A stretch of 64,000 nt of DNA from Actinomadura physcomitrii. Lineage in GTDB: Bacteria; Actinomycetota; Actinomycetes; Streptosporangiales; Streptosporangiaceae. Where the stretch lies: NCBI RefSeq assembly GCF_008923205.2, contig NZ_WBMS02000023.1, positions 1 through 64,000 on the forward strand, in the 5' to 3' direction. Shown piece after piece: positions 17,417 through 25,328 of this stretch; within the stretch, counting starts at the first letter, position 1, and the number at the start of each line of letters is the position of its first letter. The notes below the pieces were generated by a model that saw only the letters and a list, made by a program, of their open reading frames with translations, was not told the origin of the DNA and did no database searches. The position numbers were made by a program, and so were the translations under genes.

Positions 17417-18701
17417 CGGCGCCGCTCCCCGCGGCCGCCCGCCTCGCCCGCAGCCTCGACACCGGCAGCGACACCTGCCGCAGCGCCGCCGCGGGGCCCA
17501 GCACGGCCGGCCGCAGCACGGCGGGCCGCAGCCTGACCTGCGGCAGCGCGAGCCGCGCCGGGCGCCGCTTCGGCCCGCTGCGGCGCGGCCGGCCCGCGGC
17601 ACCGCGCGCCCGCTTCCTCTTCGGCGTGTGCGCGGACGCGTCCTCGGTGCGCGGCGCGCCCTCGCCCGTCGCGCCTCCGCGAGTCGCGGCGGCGGCGCGG
17701 TGGTCCGCGCGGGGCCGGCCGGCTCCGGCCCGCGGATCGGTCCCCATCAGGCGTCCGCCCGTGCCGCTCTGGTCGGCGGGACGTCCCGCCCGCGTGTCGA
17801 GGCCGGCCCCGGCGGGCGGCGTGGCGGGCGGCGTGGCGGGCGGGGCGGCGGGCTCGTCGGCGGGGCGCCGGGCGGCGTCCGGCCGGTGCCCGGGAACGCG
17901 CCGGTCCTCGGACACGCGCCGGTCCGCCGGAACGCGCCGGTCCGCGGCGGACCGGCCCCGGCGGGCCGCCGCGGAGTGCGTGGGCTGCTCGCTCAGCCGG
18001 CCGCGGGCCAGCGTGAGCAGCCGGTCGCACCAGCCGGTGAGCGTCTCGGTGTCGTCCGCGCTGACCAGGACGGTCGGCGCCAGCGACCGCAGCACCGGGA
18101 CCAGCTCGGCCATCGCGGCCGAGTACGCGGACCCGCCCGGGCCCGCCGCGCCGGTCGGCCACGGGTCGGCGGCGGCCCGCAGGTCGCCGAACGGGTCGTC
18201 CAGCACCAGCAGGTCGGGGCCGTGCACGCACGCGGCGGCGAGGCCCGCGCGCAGCCGGACGTCCGGCGGCAGCAGCGACAGCGCCGTCCCGGCGGCCTCG
18301 GCGAGGTCCAGCCGCTTCATGATGGACCGTGCCACTGCAGTGCTCGTGCGCTTGTAGTACGCCGCGTACGCGACGAACTCGCCCGCCGTCATGCTCTCCG
18401 CGCGGTCGAACCGGGCCGGCAGGTAGCCGATCCGTGCCCGTGCGGCGCGCAGGTCCGCGGTGTTCGCTATGTCATGCCCGAGAATGTGCAGCACGCCGGA
18501 ATTAGGCCGGCGCAAGGTCGCGAACGTGGCCAGCAGAGTGGATTTACCGACACCAGGTGGACCGGCGAAGCCGACCACGCCTTCGGTCACGCCGAAGGTC
18601 ACCGGGCGCAGGAGCCACCGCCCCCCGCGGCGGACACCCATTCCTCGGGCCACGATCGCGGAATGCTCCGCGATCACTTGTTTCCCCCCGTTGCTCGTCA
18701 T
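17409..18701 (-). CDS. ABC-transporter ATPase-like protein with degenerate motifs and a basic tail
   Basis: About 430 residues. Residues 15-235 form an ABC domain: Walker A GPPGVGKST (47-55) and Walker B LLVLDDP (164-170). The signature LSGGQ position reads SLLPP, the catalytic Glu after Walker B is Asp, and the switch-loop region reads VLVSADDT without the usual His. Residues 240-430 are a Pro/Arg/Ala-rich, probably disordered tail with repeated DRRVPADRR-like units. The ATG at 18701 begins MTSNGGKQVIAEHS. It is coupled to the permease gene downstream. It could be a weakly active or regulatory ATPase. Confidence 0.75.
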   Translation of the reverse strand: MTSNGGKQVIAEHSAIVARGMGVRRGGRWLLRPVTFGVTEGVVGFAGPPGVGKSTLLATFATLRRPNSGVLHILGHDIANTADLRAARARIGYLPARFDRAESMTAGEFVAYAAYYKRTSTAVARSIMKRLDLAEAAGTALSLLPPDVRLRAGLAAACVHGPDLLVLDDPFGDLRAAADPWPTGAAGPGGSAYSAAMAELVPVLRSLAPTVLVSADDTETLTGWCDRLLTLARGRLSEQPTHSAAARRGRSAADRRVPADRRVSEDRRVPGHRPDAARRPADEPAAPPATPPATPPAGAGLDTRAGRPADQSGTGGRLMGTDPRAGAGRPRADHRAAAATRGGATGEGAPRTEDASAHTPKRKRARGAAGRPRRSGPKRRPARLALPQVRLRPAVLRPAVLGPAAALRQVSLPVSRLRARRAAAGSGAGV

Positions 18702-19082
18702 GCGAGCGCGACGGTCGTCCGAGCCGGGCCGGTGGCCGCTCCAGGCGCCACGCGGCGCGCGTGCGCCCGGACCGGCCGAATCGGCGGGGCCCGGGGCACC
18801 GGATCTCTTTTGCCGTCGCACGATGCATCGACATCGCGACTATAACCGGGCTTGGTGATGGCTGTCAGCAATCTTTTTGCCTTTACGGCAGGACGCCTGG
18901 ATTCTTTGCCTCCCGGCCGAAGGTGCGAATTCCAAAAAGGCGGACAATTGCGTTGGCATCCCTCGCAACGGGGCGTCGCGGTCGCCCGCCGGCGGCGGCG
19001 CCGGCGGGCCCCGTCCCGCCGGCCGGTCCGCTCCGAGCGGACGGGCGCACGGACCGGGCCGGTCATGGGGCAGGATGGACCC
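18702..19082. other. Intergenic region between divergent genes
   Basis: No gene is supported. Bases 18830-18950 are markedly less GC-rich than their surroundings (CAATCTTTTTGCCTTTACGG), as expected for promoters of the divergent ABC and thioredoxin-TPR genes. CAGGAT lies 6 bases before the ATG at 19083 and could be a -10 box for a leaderless transcript. Confidence 0.4.
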
Positions 19083-20048
19083 ATGCCTTCTCGGGACTTT
19101 TCGTTGCACGGGGCCATCGACCTGGGGGCTCGCCAGGCGGCCGCCAGGAAGCAGCAGGAGCGCCGGGCGCAGGCCGGTGCCGCGCCCGCGGGCGGCCCGG
19201 CCGGCGGCGCGCCCGCCGGCGGCCCGTACGTCGTGGACGTCACCGACCAGACCTTCAACACCGAGGTCGTGGAGCGGTCGCAGACCGTCCCCGTCCTCGT
19301 CGACTTCTGGGCCGACTGGTGCGGCCCGTGCAAGCAGCTCGGCCCGATCCTGGAGAAGCTCGCCACCGAGGCGGCCGGCAAGTGGATCCTCGCCAAGGTC
19401 GACATCGACGCCAACCCGCAGCTCGGCGCGTACATGCAGCAGATGGGCGTGCGCGGCATCCCGTTCGTCGCGGCGGTCGTCGCCGGGCAGCTGCTGCCGT
19501 TCCTGAACGGCGCGGCCCCCGAGCCGCAGGTCCGGCAGGCGATCGACCAGCTCTTCGAGGCGCTGCGCCAGGAGGGCATCCTGCCGGAGCCGCCGCCGGG
19601 CGAGGAGGCCGCCGCCGGCGAGGGCGCGCCGCAGGCCGGGTCGGTGTACTCCGAGGCCGAGGACGCGCTGCAGCGCGGCGACCTCGACGGCGCGAAGGCC
19701 GCCTTCGAGCGGATCCTCGCCCGCGACCCGCGCGACGGCCAGGCCAAGCAGGGCCTCGCGCTGGTCGAGCTGAGCCTGCGGGCGGACAAGCTGGACCCCG
19801 ACCGCACCCTCCAGGAGGCGGCGGACAAGCCCGGCGACGTGCAGGCCCAGATCCACGCCGCGGACGTCGAGATGGTGTCCGGCCGGATCGAGGACGCGTT
19901 CGGGCGGCTGCTCACCGCGGTGCGCGGCAGCGCGGGCGACGACCGCGACGCGGCCCGCACGCACCTGCTGTCGCTGTTCGAGCTGCTGCCTTCCGACGAC
20001 CCCCGCGTCACCAAGGCCCGCCGCTCCCTCCAGGCGGCGCTGTTCTGA
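19083..20048 (+). CDS. Thioredoxin-TPR protein (CnoX/YbbN-like)
   Basis: 321 residues. An Ala/Gly/Pro-rich linker (about residues 28-48) separates a short N-terminal helix from a thioredoxin domain with the active site WCGPCK (79-84) and the cis-Pro RGIPFVAAV. TPR-like repeats fill the C-terminal half (YSEAEDALQRGDLDGAKAAF). E. coli CnoX (YbbN) is a chaperedoxin that protects proteins and hands them to GroEL; this protein keeps the CxxC pair. The ATG at 19083 (MPSRDFSLHGAIDLG) is the conserved start in actinobacteria; the longer ORF upstream is not. Confidence 0.88.
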   Translation: MPSRDFSLHGAIDLGARQAAARKQQERRAQAGAAPAGGPAGGAPAGGPYVVDVTDQTFNTEVVERSQTVPVLVDFWADWCGPCKQLGPILEKLATEAAGKWILAKVDIDANPQLGAYMQQMGVRGIPFVAAVVAGQLLPFLNGAAPEPQVRQAIDQLFEALRQEGILPEPPPGEEAAAGEGAPQAGSVYSEAEDALQRGDLDGAKAAFERILARDPRDGQAKQGLALVELSLRADKLDPDRTLQEAADKPGDVQAQIHAADVEMVSGRIEDAFGRLLTAVRGSAGDDRDAARTHLLSLFELLPSDDPRVTKARRSLQAALF

Positions 20049-20103
20049 CGAGTCCCTGGGGCCGTGGTTGCGAGAACACGGCGGAAACGGGCATGTGGCG
20101 GGT

Positions 20104-20802
20104 GTGAGCGCTCGTGTCGTGACCATCTCCGCCGCGTTCGGCGCGCGGGGCGACGCGGTCGGCCCCGCGGTCGCCGAGCGACTCGCGCTGCCGTTCGTCG
20201 ACCGGGCCATCCCCGTGCAGGTCGCCGGCGAGATCGGATGCACGCTGGAGGAGGCGCTCGCGCACGACGGGCGCGCCGAGCGGGGCATCGGCCGCATCCT
20301 CGCGGGCGCGGCGCGGCTGCCGAACGTCGCGCTCGGCGCCATGGACGTCTACCTCCCCGAGCAGGCGATCATCCGTCCCGAGGAGTTCGTCGAGCACACC
20401 GAGCGCGCCATCCACCGGACGGCGGAGCAGGGCGGGGGCGTGCTGCTCGGCCGCGCCGCCGCCGTCGTGCTGGCCGGGTACCCCGGGGTGCTGCACGTCC
20501 GGCTGGACGGGCCGCGGGAGCGGCGGCTGGCCGTCGCCGCCTACGAGCTGGCGAAGGCGGCCGAGGCCGGGGCGGCGGAGCGGGGCGGCCGGGCGCGTGG
20601 CCCGCGTGGCGCGACCGGGACCCCGGACCGCGATGTTGAGCGTATGCTCGATGACAACGACCGCGCCCGCACGGCCTACGTGAAGCACTTCTACGGGGCC
20701 GACCCCGCCGATCCGCGGCTCTACCATCTCGTGATCGACACCACGAGGCTGCCCGCGTCCGCCGCCGTCGACCTGATCGCGGCCGCGGCGTCGGCGCTGT
20801 GA
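20104..20802 (+). CDS. Cytidylate kinase-like protein
   Basis: About 232 residues beginning VSARVVTISAAFGARGDAVG. The P-loop-like start SAAFGARGDAVGPAVAERL, RAIHRTAEQGGGVLLGRAA and DVERMLDDNDRARTAYVKHF match the cytidylate kinase-like family (PF13189 type). The role is unclear, and it is not the main CMP kinase Cmk. The GTG at 20104 is chosen because the conserved sequence begins there; a GTG at 20095 is possible. It is separated from the malic enzyme gene by about 100 bases. Confidence 0.75.
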   Translation: MSARVVTISAAFGARGDAVGPAVAERLALPFVDRAIPVQVAGEIGCTLEEALAHDGRAERGIGRILAGAARLPNVALGAMDVYLPEQAIIRPEEFVEHTERAIHRTAEQGGGVLLGRAAAVVLAGYPGVLHVRLDGPRERRLAVAAYELAKAAEAGAAERGGRARGPRGATGTPDRDVERMLDDNDRARTAYVKHFYGADPADPRLYHLVIDTTRLPASAAVDLIAAAASAL

Positions 20803-20906
20803 GCCGCAGGCGGAGCGGGCGGCGGCCCCCGGGCGTCCCGAGCCCCCATGGGACGTGGCGGCCGGGACGAGGACGTACCCGGTAGCACACAAGGGAGCAG
20901 GTTGTC

Positions 20907-22310
20907 GTGGCGAGCGTGCCCAGCGTTTCGTACTCCATCACCGTCCGGCTGGAGGTCCCGGCCGGCGGCAAGGCGGTCAGCCAGATCACCCACGTGGTCG
21001 AGAACGCCGGCGGCATCGTCACGGCCCTCGACGTCAACACGGCGGGGCACGAGACGCTGCGCATCGACGTGACGATCGCCACCCGCGACACCCAGCACGC
21101 CGAGGCGATCGCGAGCGCGCTGGAGAAGATCGACGCGATCAAGATCCACAAGGTCAGCGACCGGACCTTCCTGATGCACCTCGGCGGCAAGATCGAGATG
21201 CAGTCGAAGGTGCCGCTGCGCAACCGCGACGAGCTGTCGATGGCCTACACCCCCGGCGTCGCCCGGGTGTCGCTCGCGATCGCGCGCAACCCCGAGGACG
21301 TCCGCCGGCTGACGATCAAGCGCAACAGCGTCGCGGTCGTCACCGACGGGTCCGCGGTGCTCGGCCTCGGCAACATCGGCCCGGAGGCGGCGCTGCCGGT
21401 CATGGAGGGCAAGGCGGCGCTGTTCAAGCGGTTCGCCGGCATCGACGCGTGGCCGATCTGCCTGGACACCCAGGACACCGACGAGATCGTCCGGACGGTG
21501 CAGATCCTCGCGCCCGCGTTCGGCGGCATCAACCTGGAGGACATCTCCGCGCCGCGCTGCTTCGAGGTCGAGCGGCGGCTGCGCGAGCTGCTGGACATCC
21601 CGGTCTTCCACGACGACCAGCACGGCACCGCGATCTGCGTGCTGGCCGCGCTGACCAACGCGCTGCGGGTCGTCGGCAAGGACATCGGCTCGGTCCGCAT
21701 CACGATGGCGGGCGCGGGCGCCGCGGGCACCGCGATCCTGAAGCTGCTCATGCACGCCGGCGCGCGCGACCTGATCGTCTGCGACTACCGGGGCGCGGTG
21801 CACAAGGGCCGCGACGACCTCGACGACTCGCTGCGCTGGATCGCCGACCACACCAACACCGCCGGCTACTCCGGCGACCTGCGCGGCGCCGTGAAGGACG
21901 CGGACGTGTTCATCGGCGTGTCCGCGTCCGGCATCCTGGACGGCGACGACATCGCGACGATGAACGACGGCGCGATCGTGTTCGCGCTGGCGAACCCGGA
22001 GCCGGAGGTGTCGCCGGACGAGGCGCGCGAGCACGCCGCCGTCGTCGCGACGGGCCGCAGCGACTACCCGAACCAGATCAACAACGTGCTGGCGTTCCCG
22101 GGCGTGTTCCGCGGGCTGCTGGACGCGCAGGCCGACGGGGTCACCGAGGCGATGCTGGCGGCGGCCGCGAAGGCGCTGGCCGAGGTGGTCACGCCGGGCG
22201 AGCTCGGCCCGAACTACATCGTGCCGAGCGTGTTCCACCCGGAGGTGGCGTCGCGCGTCGCGGGCGCCGTCCGCGAGGCGGCCGGCGGCCGCGCCCGCAC
22301 CGAGGCCTGA
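20907..22310 (+). CDS. NAD(P)-dependent malic enzyme with N-terminal ACT domain
   Basis: 467 residues. It decarboxylates malate to pyruvate, linking the TCA cycle to pyruvate. An ACT regulatory domain spans about residues 8-85 (YSITVRLEVPAGGKAVSQIT). The malic core has AYTPGVARVS (catalytic Tyr), PVMEGKAALFKRFAGIDAWP, VFHDDQHGTAICVLA, and the nucleotide-binding MAGAGAAGTAIL. GVSASGILDGDDIATM and FALANPEPE follow. The GTG start has AGGGAGCAGG upstream. The ACT domain suggests allosteric control by an amino acid, not shown here. Confidence 0.93.
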   Translation: MASVPSVSYSITVRLEVPAGGKAVSQITHVVENAGGIVTALDVNTAGHETLRIDVTIATRDTQHAEAIASALEKIDAIKIHKVSDRTFLMHLGGKIEMQSKVPLRNRDELSMAYTPGVARVSLAIARNPEDVRRLTIKRNSVAVVTDGSAVLGLGNIGPEAALPVMEGKAALFKRFAGIDAWPICLDTQDTDEIVRTVQILAPAFGGINLEDISAPRCFEVERRLRELLDIPVFHDDQHGTAICVLAALTNALRVVGKDIGSVRITMAGAGAAGTAILKLLMHAGARDLIVCDYRGAVHKGRDDLDDSLRWIADHTNTAGYSGDLRGAVKDADVFIGVSASGILDGDDIATMNDGAIVFALANPEPEVSPDEAREHAAVVATGRSDYPNQINNVLAFPGVFRGLLDAQADGVTEAMLAAAAKALAEVVTPGELGPNYIVPSVFHPEVASRVAGAVREAAGGRARTEA

Positions 22311-22443
22311 CCGCCCGCCCCCCGCGCCCGGGCCGGGTGACCACACCCTGTCGGCATTGGTCCGTGGAAGGGCCGCGGTCTTCGGCCTCTACGGCCCGAC
22401 GCCGCGCCTCACCCTCCCCTCGGCGGCGCCGAGCCCGGCTAGG

Positions 22444-23100
22444 TCAGTCGGTCTTCTTCGCGAAGACCTGGTCGCGGCGGCGGGGCCAGATCCCGCCGTA
22501 CCAGAAGATGACCACGCCGGTGAGCATCACGCCGACGCCGGTCGCGGCCCGGGCCCACAGGACGGTGTCCGGGCCGGTGTGCGGCAGCTTGCTCGGCTTG
22601 GTCCTGTGCGGCGCGGCTCCCGCGTGCTTGCAGTTCGCCGTGAGCGAGCGCGTCTCGATCTGCTTGTTGGCCCAGTCGACCTGGACGAGCGTCCGCCGGT
22701 CCTCCTTCAGCTCGACCGTCACGGTCTTGCTGTCGTGCGCCGCGACCGCCGCGGGGACCGTGGCGGAGTCGTCGTTCTTGAGGACGGTGAAGTCCTCGCG
22801 CTGCGTCCCGGTGTTGCGGACGGTGACGCGCACCGACCGCGACGGGCACGACACCGACCCGATGGTGGCGGTGACGGGCTGCGGCGCGGCCGTGCTCGTC
22901 GGCGTCTTCGACGGCTTGTGCGTCGTCTTCTTCGTCGGGGTGGGTGAGGTCGTCGTGCCGCTGGGACTCGGACTCGCCGACGTGGAGGTGGTGGAGGACG
23001 CTTGCGCGCCCGAGCCCGACGACTTCATCAGCGCCGGTACGGCGATCAGTGCGCCGATGACGAGAAACACGGCGGCGATGATGACCCTGGGCAACTGCAT
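22444..23100 (-). CDS. LPXTG-anchored surface protein
   Basis: 218 residues. An N-terminal hydrophobic segment (residues 5-24) serves as signal or anchor. A Ser/Thr/Pro-rich spacer follows (about 28-75), then a small beta-rich domain (ATIGSVSCPSRSVRVTVRN, Cys85 and Cys157 may pair). A complete sorting signal ends the protein: KLPHTG (LPHTG at 172-176), a hydrophobic helix to about 204 and RRR. Sortase E-type enzymes of actinobacteria prefer LAXTG, whereas LPXTG suits class A-like or other sortases. No sortase gene is in the window. AGGAGG precedes the ATG. Confidence 0.8.
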   Translation of the reverse strand: MQLPRVIIAAVFLVIGALIAVPALMKSSGSGAQASSTTSTSASPSPSGTTTSPTPTKKTTHKPSKTPTSTAAPQPVTATIGSVSCPSRSVRVTVRNTGTQREDFTVLKNDDSATVPAAVAAHDSKTVTVELKEDRRTLVQVDWANKQIETRSLTANCKHAGAAPHRTKPSKLPHTGPDTVLWARAATGVGVMLTGVVIFWYGGIWPRRRDQVFAKKTD

Positions 23101-23265
23101 CGCTGTCCTCCTGGCCCGTGGGGGGCTGAGCGGGCGCCGGGTGATCCGGGATCATTCTTAACCTAGGCGGTTGTGGTGCCGATATCCCCATCGCTAGGAA
23201 TGCCTAACAGGCTAACGAGCGGGGAGACGTGCCGTGGGAGGTCCGCGCAACGCATGATGGAACCC

Positions 23266-23841
23266 ATGGAAGACGGCATCAGGGTGGGGCTTCTGCTGGT
23301 CGCGACACCTCAGCTGGAGGACCCCAACTTCAGGCGCAGCGTCGTCCTGGTGGTGGAGCACGACATCGACGGGGGCACCCTGGGGGTTGTCCTGAACCGG
23401 CCGACCGAAATTCCGGTCGACCGGGTGCTGCCGCCGTGGGCCGAGCTGGTGACGGGCCCGTCGGTGGTGTTCCAGGGCGGCCCGGTCGCGCTGGACAACG
23501 CGCTCGCCCTGGCCCGTCTGCCCGGCGAGGACGAGCCGCTCGGCTGGCGGGCGCTGGAGGGCGGCTCCGAGGTCGCCCGGGTCGGCCTGGTCGACCTGGA
23601 GGCCCCGCCGGGGCTGCTCGCGCCGGAGGTGCTGCAGCTGCGCGTGTTCGCCGGGTACGCCGGCTGGTCGGCCGGGCAGCTGCGCGGCGAGATCGAGGAC
23701 GGCGCGTGGTACCTGGTGCCGGCCGAGGCGGGCGACGTGTTCGCCGGGGACCCGGACCGGCTGTGGCAGCAGGTGCTCCGCCGGCAGGGCGGCGACCTGG
23801 CGTTCGTCTCCACTTTCCCCGAGGACCCGACGCTGAACTAA
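23266..23841 (+). CDS. YqgE/AlgH family protein
   Basis: About 191 residues, the usual size. VGLLLVATPQLEDPNFRRSV, HDIDGGTLGVVLNRPTEIPV, FQGGPVALDNALALAR, and LRVFAGYAGWSAGQL are all family hallmarks. The function is unresolved; AlgH is named from Pseudomonas alginate control. Starts at 23254, 23257 or 23266 are all possible; 23266 matches the conserved beginning best. It sits 10 bases before the DUF3039 gene and is probably co-transcribed with it. Confidence 0.9.
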   Translation: MEDGIRVGLLLVATPQLEDPNFRRSVVLVVEHDIDGGTLGVVLNRPTEIPVDRVLPPWAELVTGPSVVFQGGPVALDNALALARLPGEDEPLGWRALEGGSEVARVGLVDLEAPPGLLAPEVLQLRVFAGYAGWSAGQLRGEIEDGAWYLVPAEAGDVFAGDPDRLWQQVLRRQGGDLAFVSTFPEDPTLN

Positions 23842-23851
23842 GGTGATGGAC

Positions 23852-24115
23852 GTGAGTACGAAGATCCTTCCCGAGAGCGACACCCAGCAGGACGTCCGGC
23901 CGGACCTCTCGCACGGTGACGGCGACCACGAGCGGTTCGCCCACTACGTGAAGAAGGCCAAGATCACCGAGAGTGCGGTGACCGGCACGCCGGTGATCGC
24001 GCTGTGCGGCAAGGTCTGGGTGCCGAACCGGGATCCGAAGAAGTACCCGGTCTGCCCGGAGTGCAAGGAGATCTACGAGTCCATGCAGCCGGGCGGGGAC
24101 AAGGGCGACGAGTGA
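23852..24115 (+). CDS. DUF3039 protein
   Basis: About 87 residues. HERFAHYVKKAKITESAVTG then VIALCGKVWVPNRDPKKYPV and CPECKEIYESM define DUF3039, a small actinobacterial family with a probable zinc site formed by ALCGK and CPEC. The function is unknown. The GTG at 23852 is preferred since AAGG lies 8 bases upstream; ATG at 23846 is an alternative. It is next to the AlgH-type gene, as is usual in actinobacteria. Confidence 0.88.
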   Translation: MSTKILPESDTQQDVRPDLSHGDGDHERFAHYVKKAKITESAVTGTPVIALCGKVWVPNRDPKKYPVCPECKEIYESMQPGGDKGDE

Positions 24116-24263
24116 CGGCCGGCTGAGAGCCGGATGAGGGCGCCGGGCCGGGGGTCCGCATGCGCCCGTGACGGTCCCGCGGTCGGGGTTCGCCGGCAGG
24201 GCGGACGCGCCACCGCGGGGCCTTCGCGTTTCGCTTTCCAAACGGGGATAGTACGGGGGACAG

Positions 24264-25322
24264 ATGCGGCGGTTCGCCGGGGTTTCGCTGTGCGCACTGG
24301 CGGTCACGGTGTGTGCGGTGTCGAGTTCGATGAGTGACGGCCCGCGCGCGCGGGCCAGGACCGTCCGGCCGGCCGGCGCCCTCGCGGCGGGTAAGGACGG
24401 CTGCGAGCAGGGGGCCGCGGCCCGGGTGGCCCGGACGCGCGACCCGGACGGCGAGCTGAGCCGCGCCCAGGCCGTCGCGATGCTCGAAGATCTGAGCAGG
24501 ACGCTCCGCGACCGGTACGGGACGTCGGACGAGCGGCGGTTCGACACGGCGCGCCGGCGGGCGCTGGTCATCCCGGTGCGCTTCCACGTCCTCGCCGCCG
24601 GACGCACGGGACGCCTGTCCAAGGCGGCCGTCAAGGGCCAGATCGCCACGCTGAACGCGGCGTACAGCGGGCGGACGGGCGGCGCCGACACCGGCGTGCG
24701 GTTCCGCCTCACCGGCTACGACGTCACGAACAAGGCCGCCTGGTTCCACCACCCGCGCAAGTACCAGAGCCGCATCAAGCACAGGCTGCGCCGGGGCGGG
24801 CGCGGCACCCTCAACCTGTACACAGCCGCCGTGGGCAGCGACGTCCTCGGGTTCTCCACGTTCCCGCAGTGGTACCGGAAGAGCCCGCGGATGGACGGCG
24901 TCGTCGTCGACTACCGGAGCCTTCCGCACGGCTCGTACCGGCGCTTCAACCACGGCTACACGGCCGTCCACGAGATCGGGCACTGGCTGGGGCTGCTGCA
25001 CACGTTCCAGGGCGGGTGCACGCCACCCGGCGACGGGGTGTCCGACACCCCGTACGAGGCGAGGCCCGCGCAAGGATGCCCGCACTACAAGGACACCTGC
25101 CCGCAGCGCGGCGACGACCCCGTCCACAACTTCATGAACTACGGGTTCGACTCCTGCATGCGGAACTTCACCCCAGGTCAGGGCCGCCGGATCCGTGCGG
25201 TGTGGGCCGCGTACCGGGCGCCGGGCCACAGGCGCGAGCGGAGCCGCGCACGCGCGACGGGCAGTGTGGATCGCGGCACAGGAGGGGCGGGCGCGGCACG
25301 TTCTGTCGGTGGGCGTCGGTAA
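24264..25322 (+). CDS. Secreted M43-like zinc metalloprotease
   Basis: 352 residues. A signal peptide spans residues 1-24 or so (MRRFAGVSLCALAVTVCAVS). The catalytic domain has the extended zinc motif HEIGHWLGLLH (236-246) and the Met-turn NFMNY (289-293), the arrangement of metzincin family M43 (pappalysin/cytophagalysin). Cys residues 252, 272, 279 and 298 are conserved disulfide candidates. It is expected to act outside the cell. The C-terminus is a basic, low-complexity tail. The ORF ends six bases before the helicase start. Confidence 0.86.
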   Translation: MRRFAGVSLCALAVTVCAVSSSMSDGPRARARTVRPAGALAAGKDGCEQGAAARVARTRDPDGELSRAQAVAMLEDLSRTLRDRYGTSDERRFDTARRRALVIPVRFHVLAAGRTGRLSKAAVKGQIATLNAAYSGRTGGADTGVRFRLTGYDVTNKAAWFHHPRKYQSRIKHRLRRGGRGTLNLYTAAVGSDVLGFSTFPQWYRKSPRMDGVVVDYRSLPHGSYRRFNHGYTAVHEIGHWLGLLHTFQGGCTPPGDGVSDTPYEARPAQGCPHYKDTCPQRGDDPVHNFMNYGFDSCMRNFTPGQGRRIRAVWAAYRAPGHRRERSRARATGSVDRGTGGAGAARSVGGRR

Positions 25323-25328
25323 CCTGCT

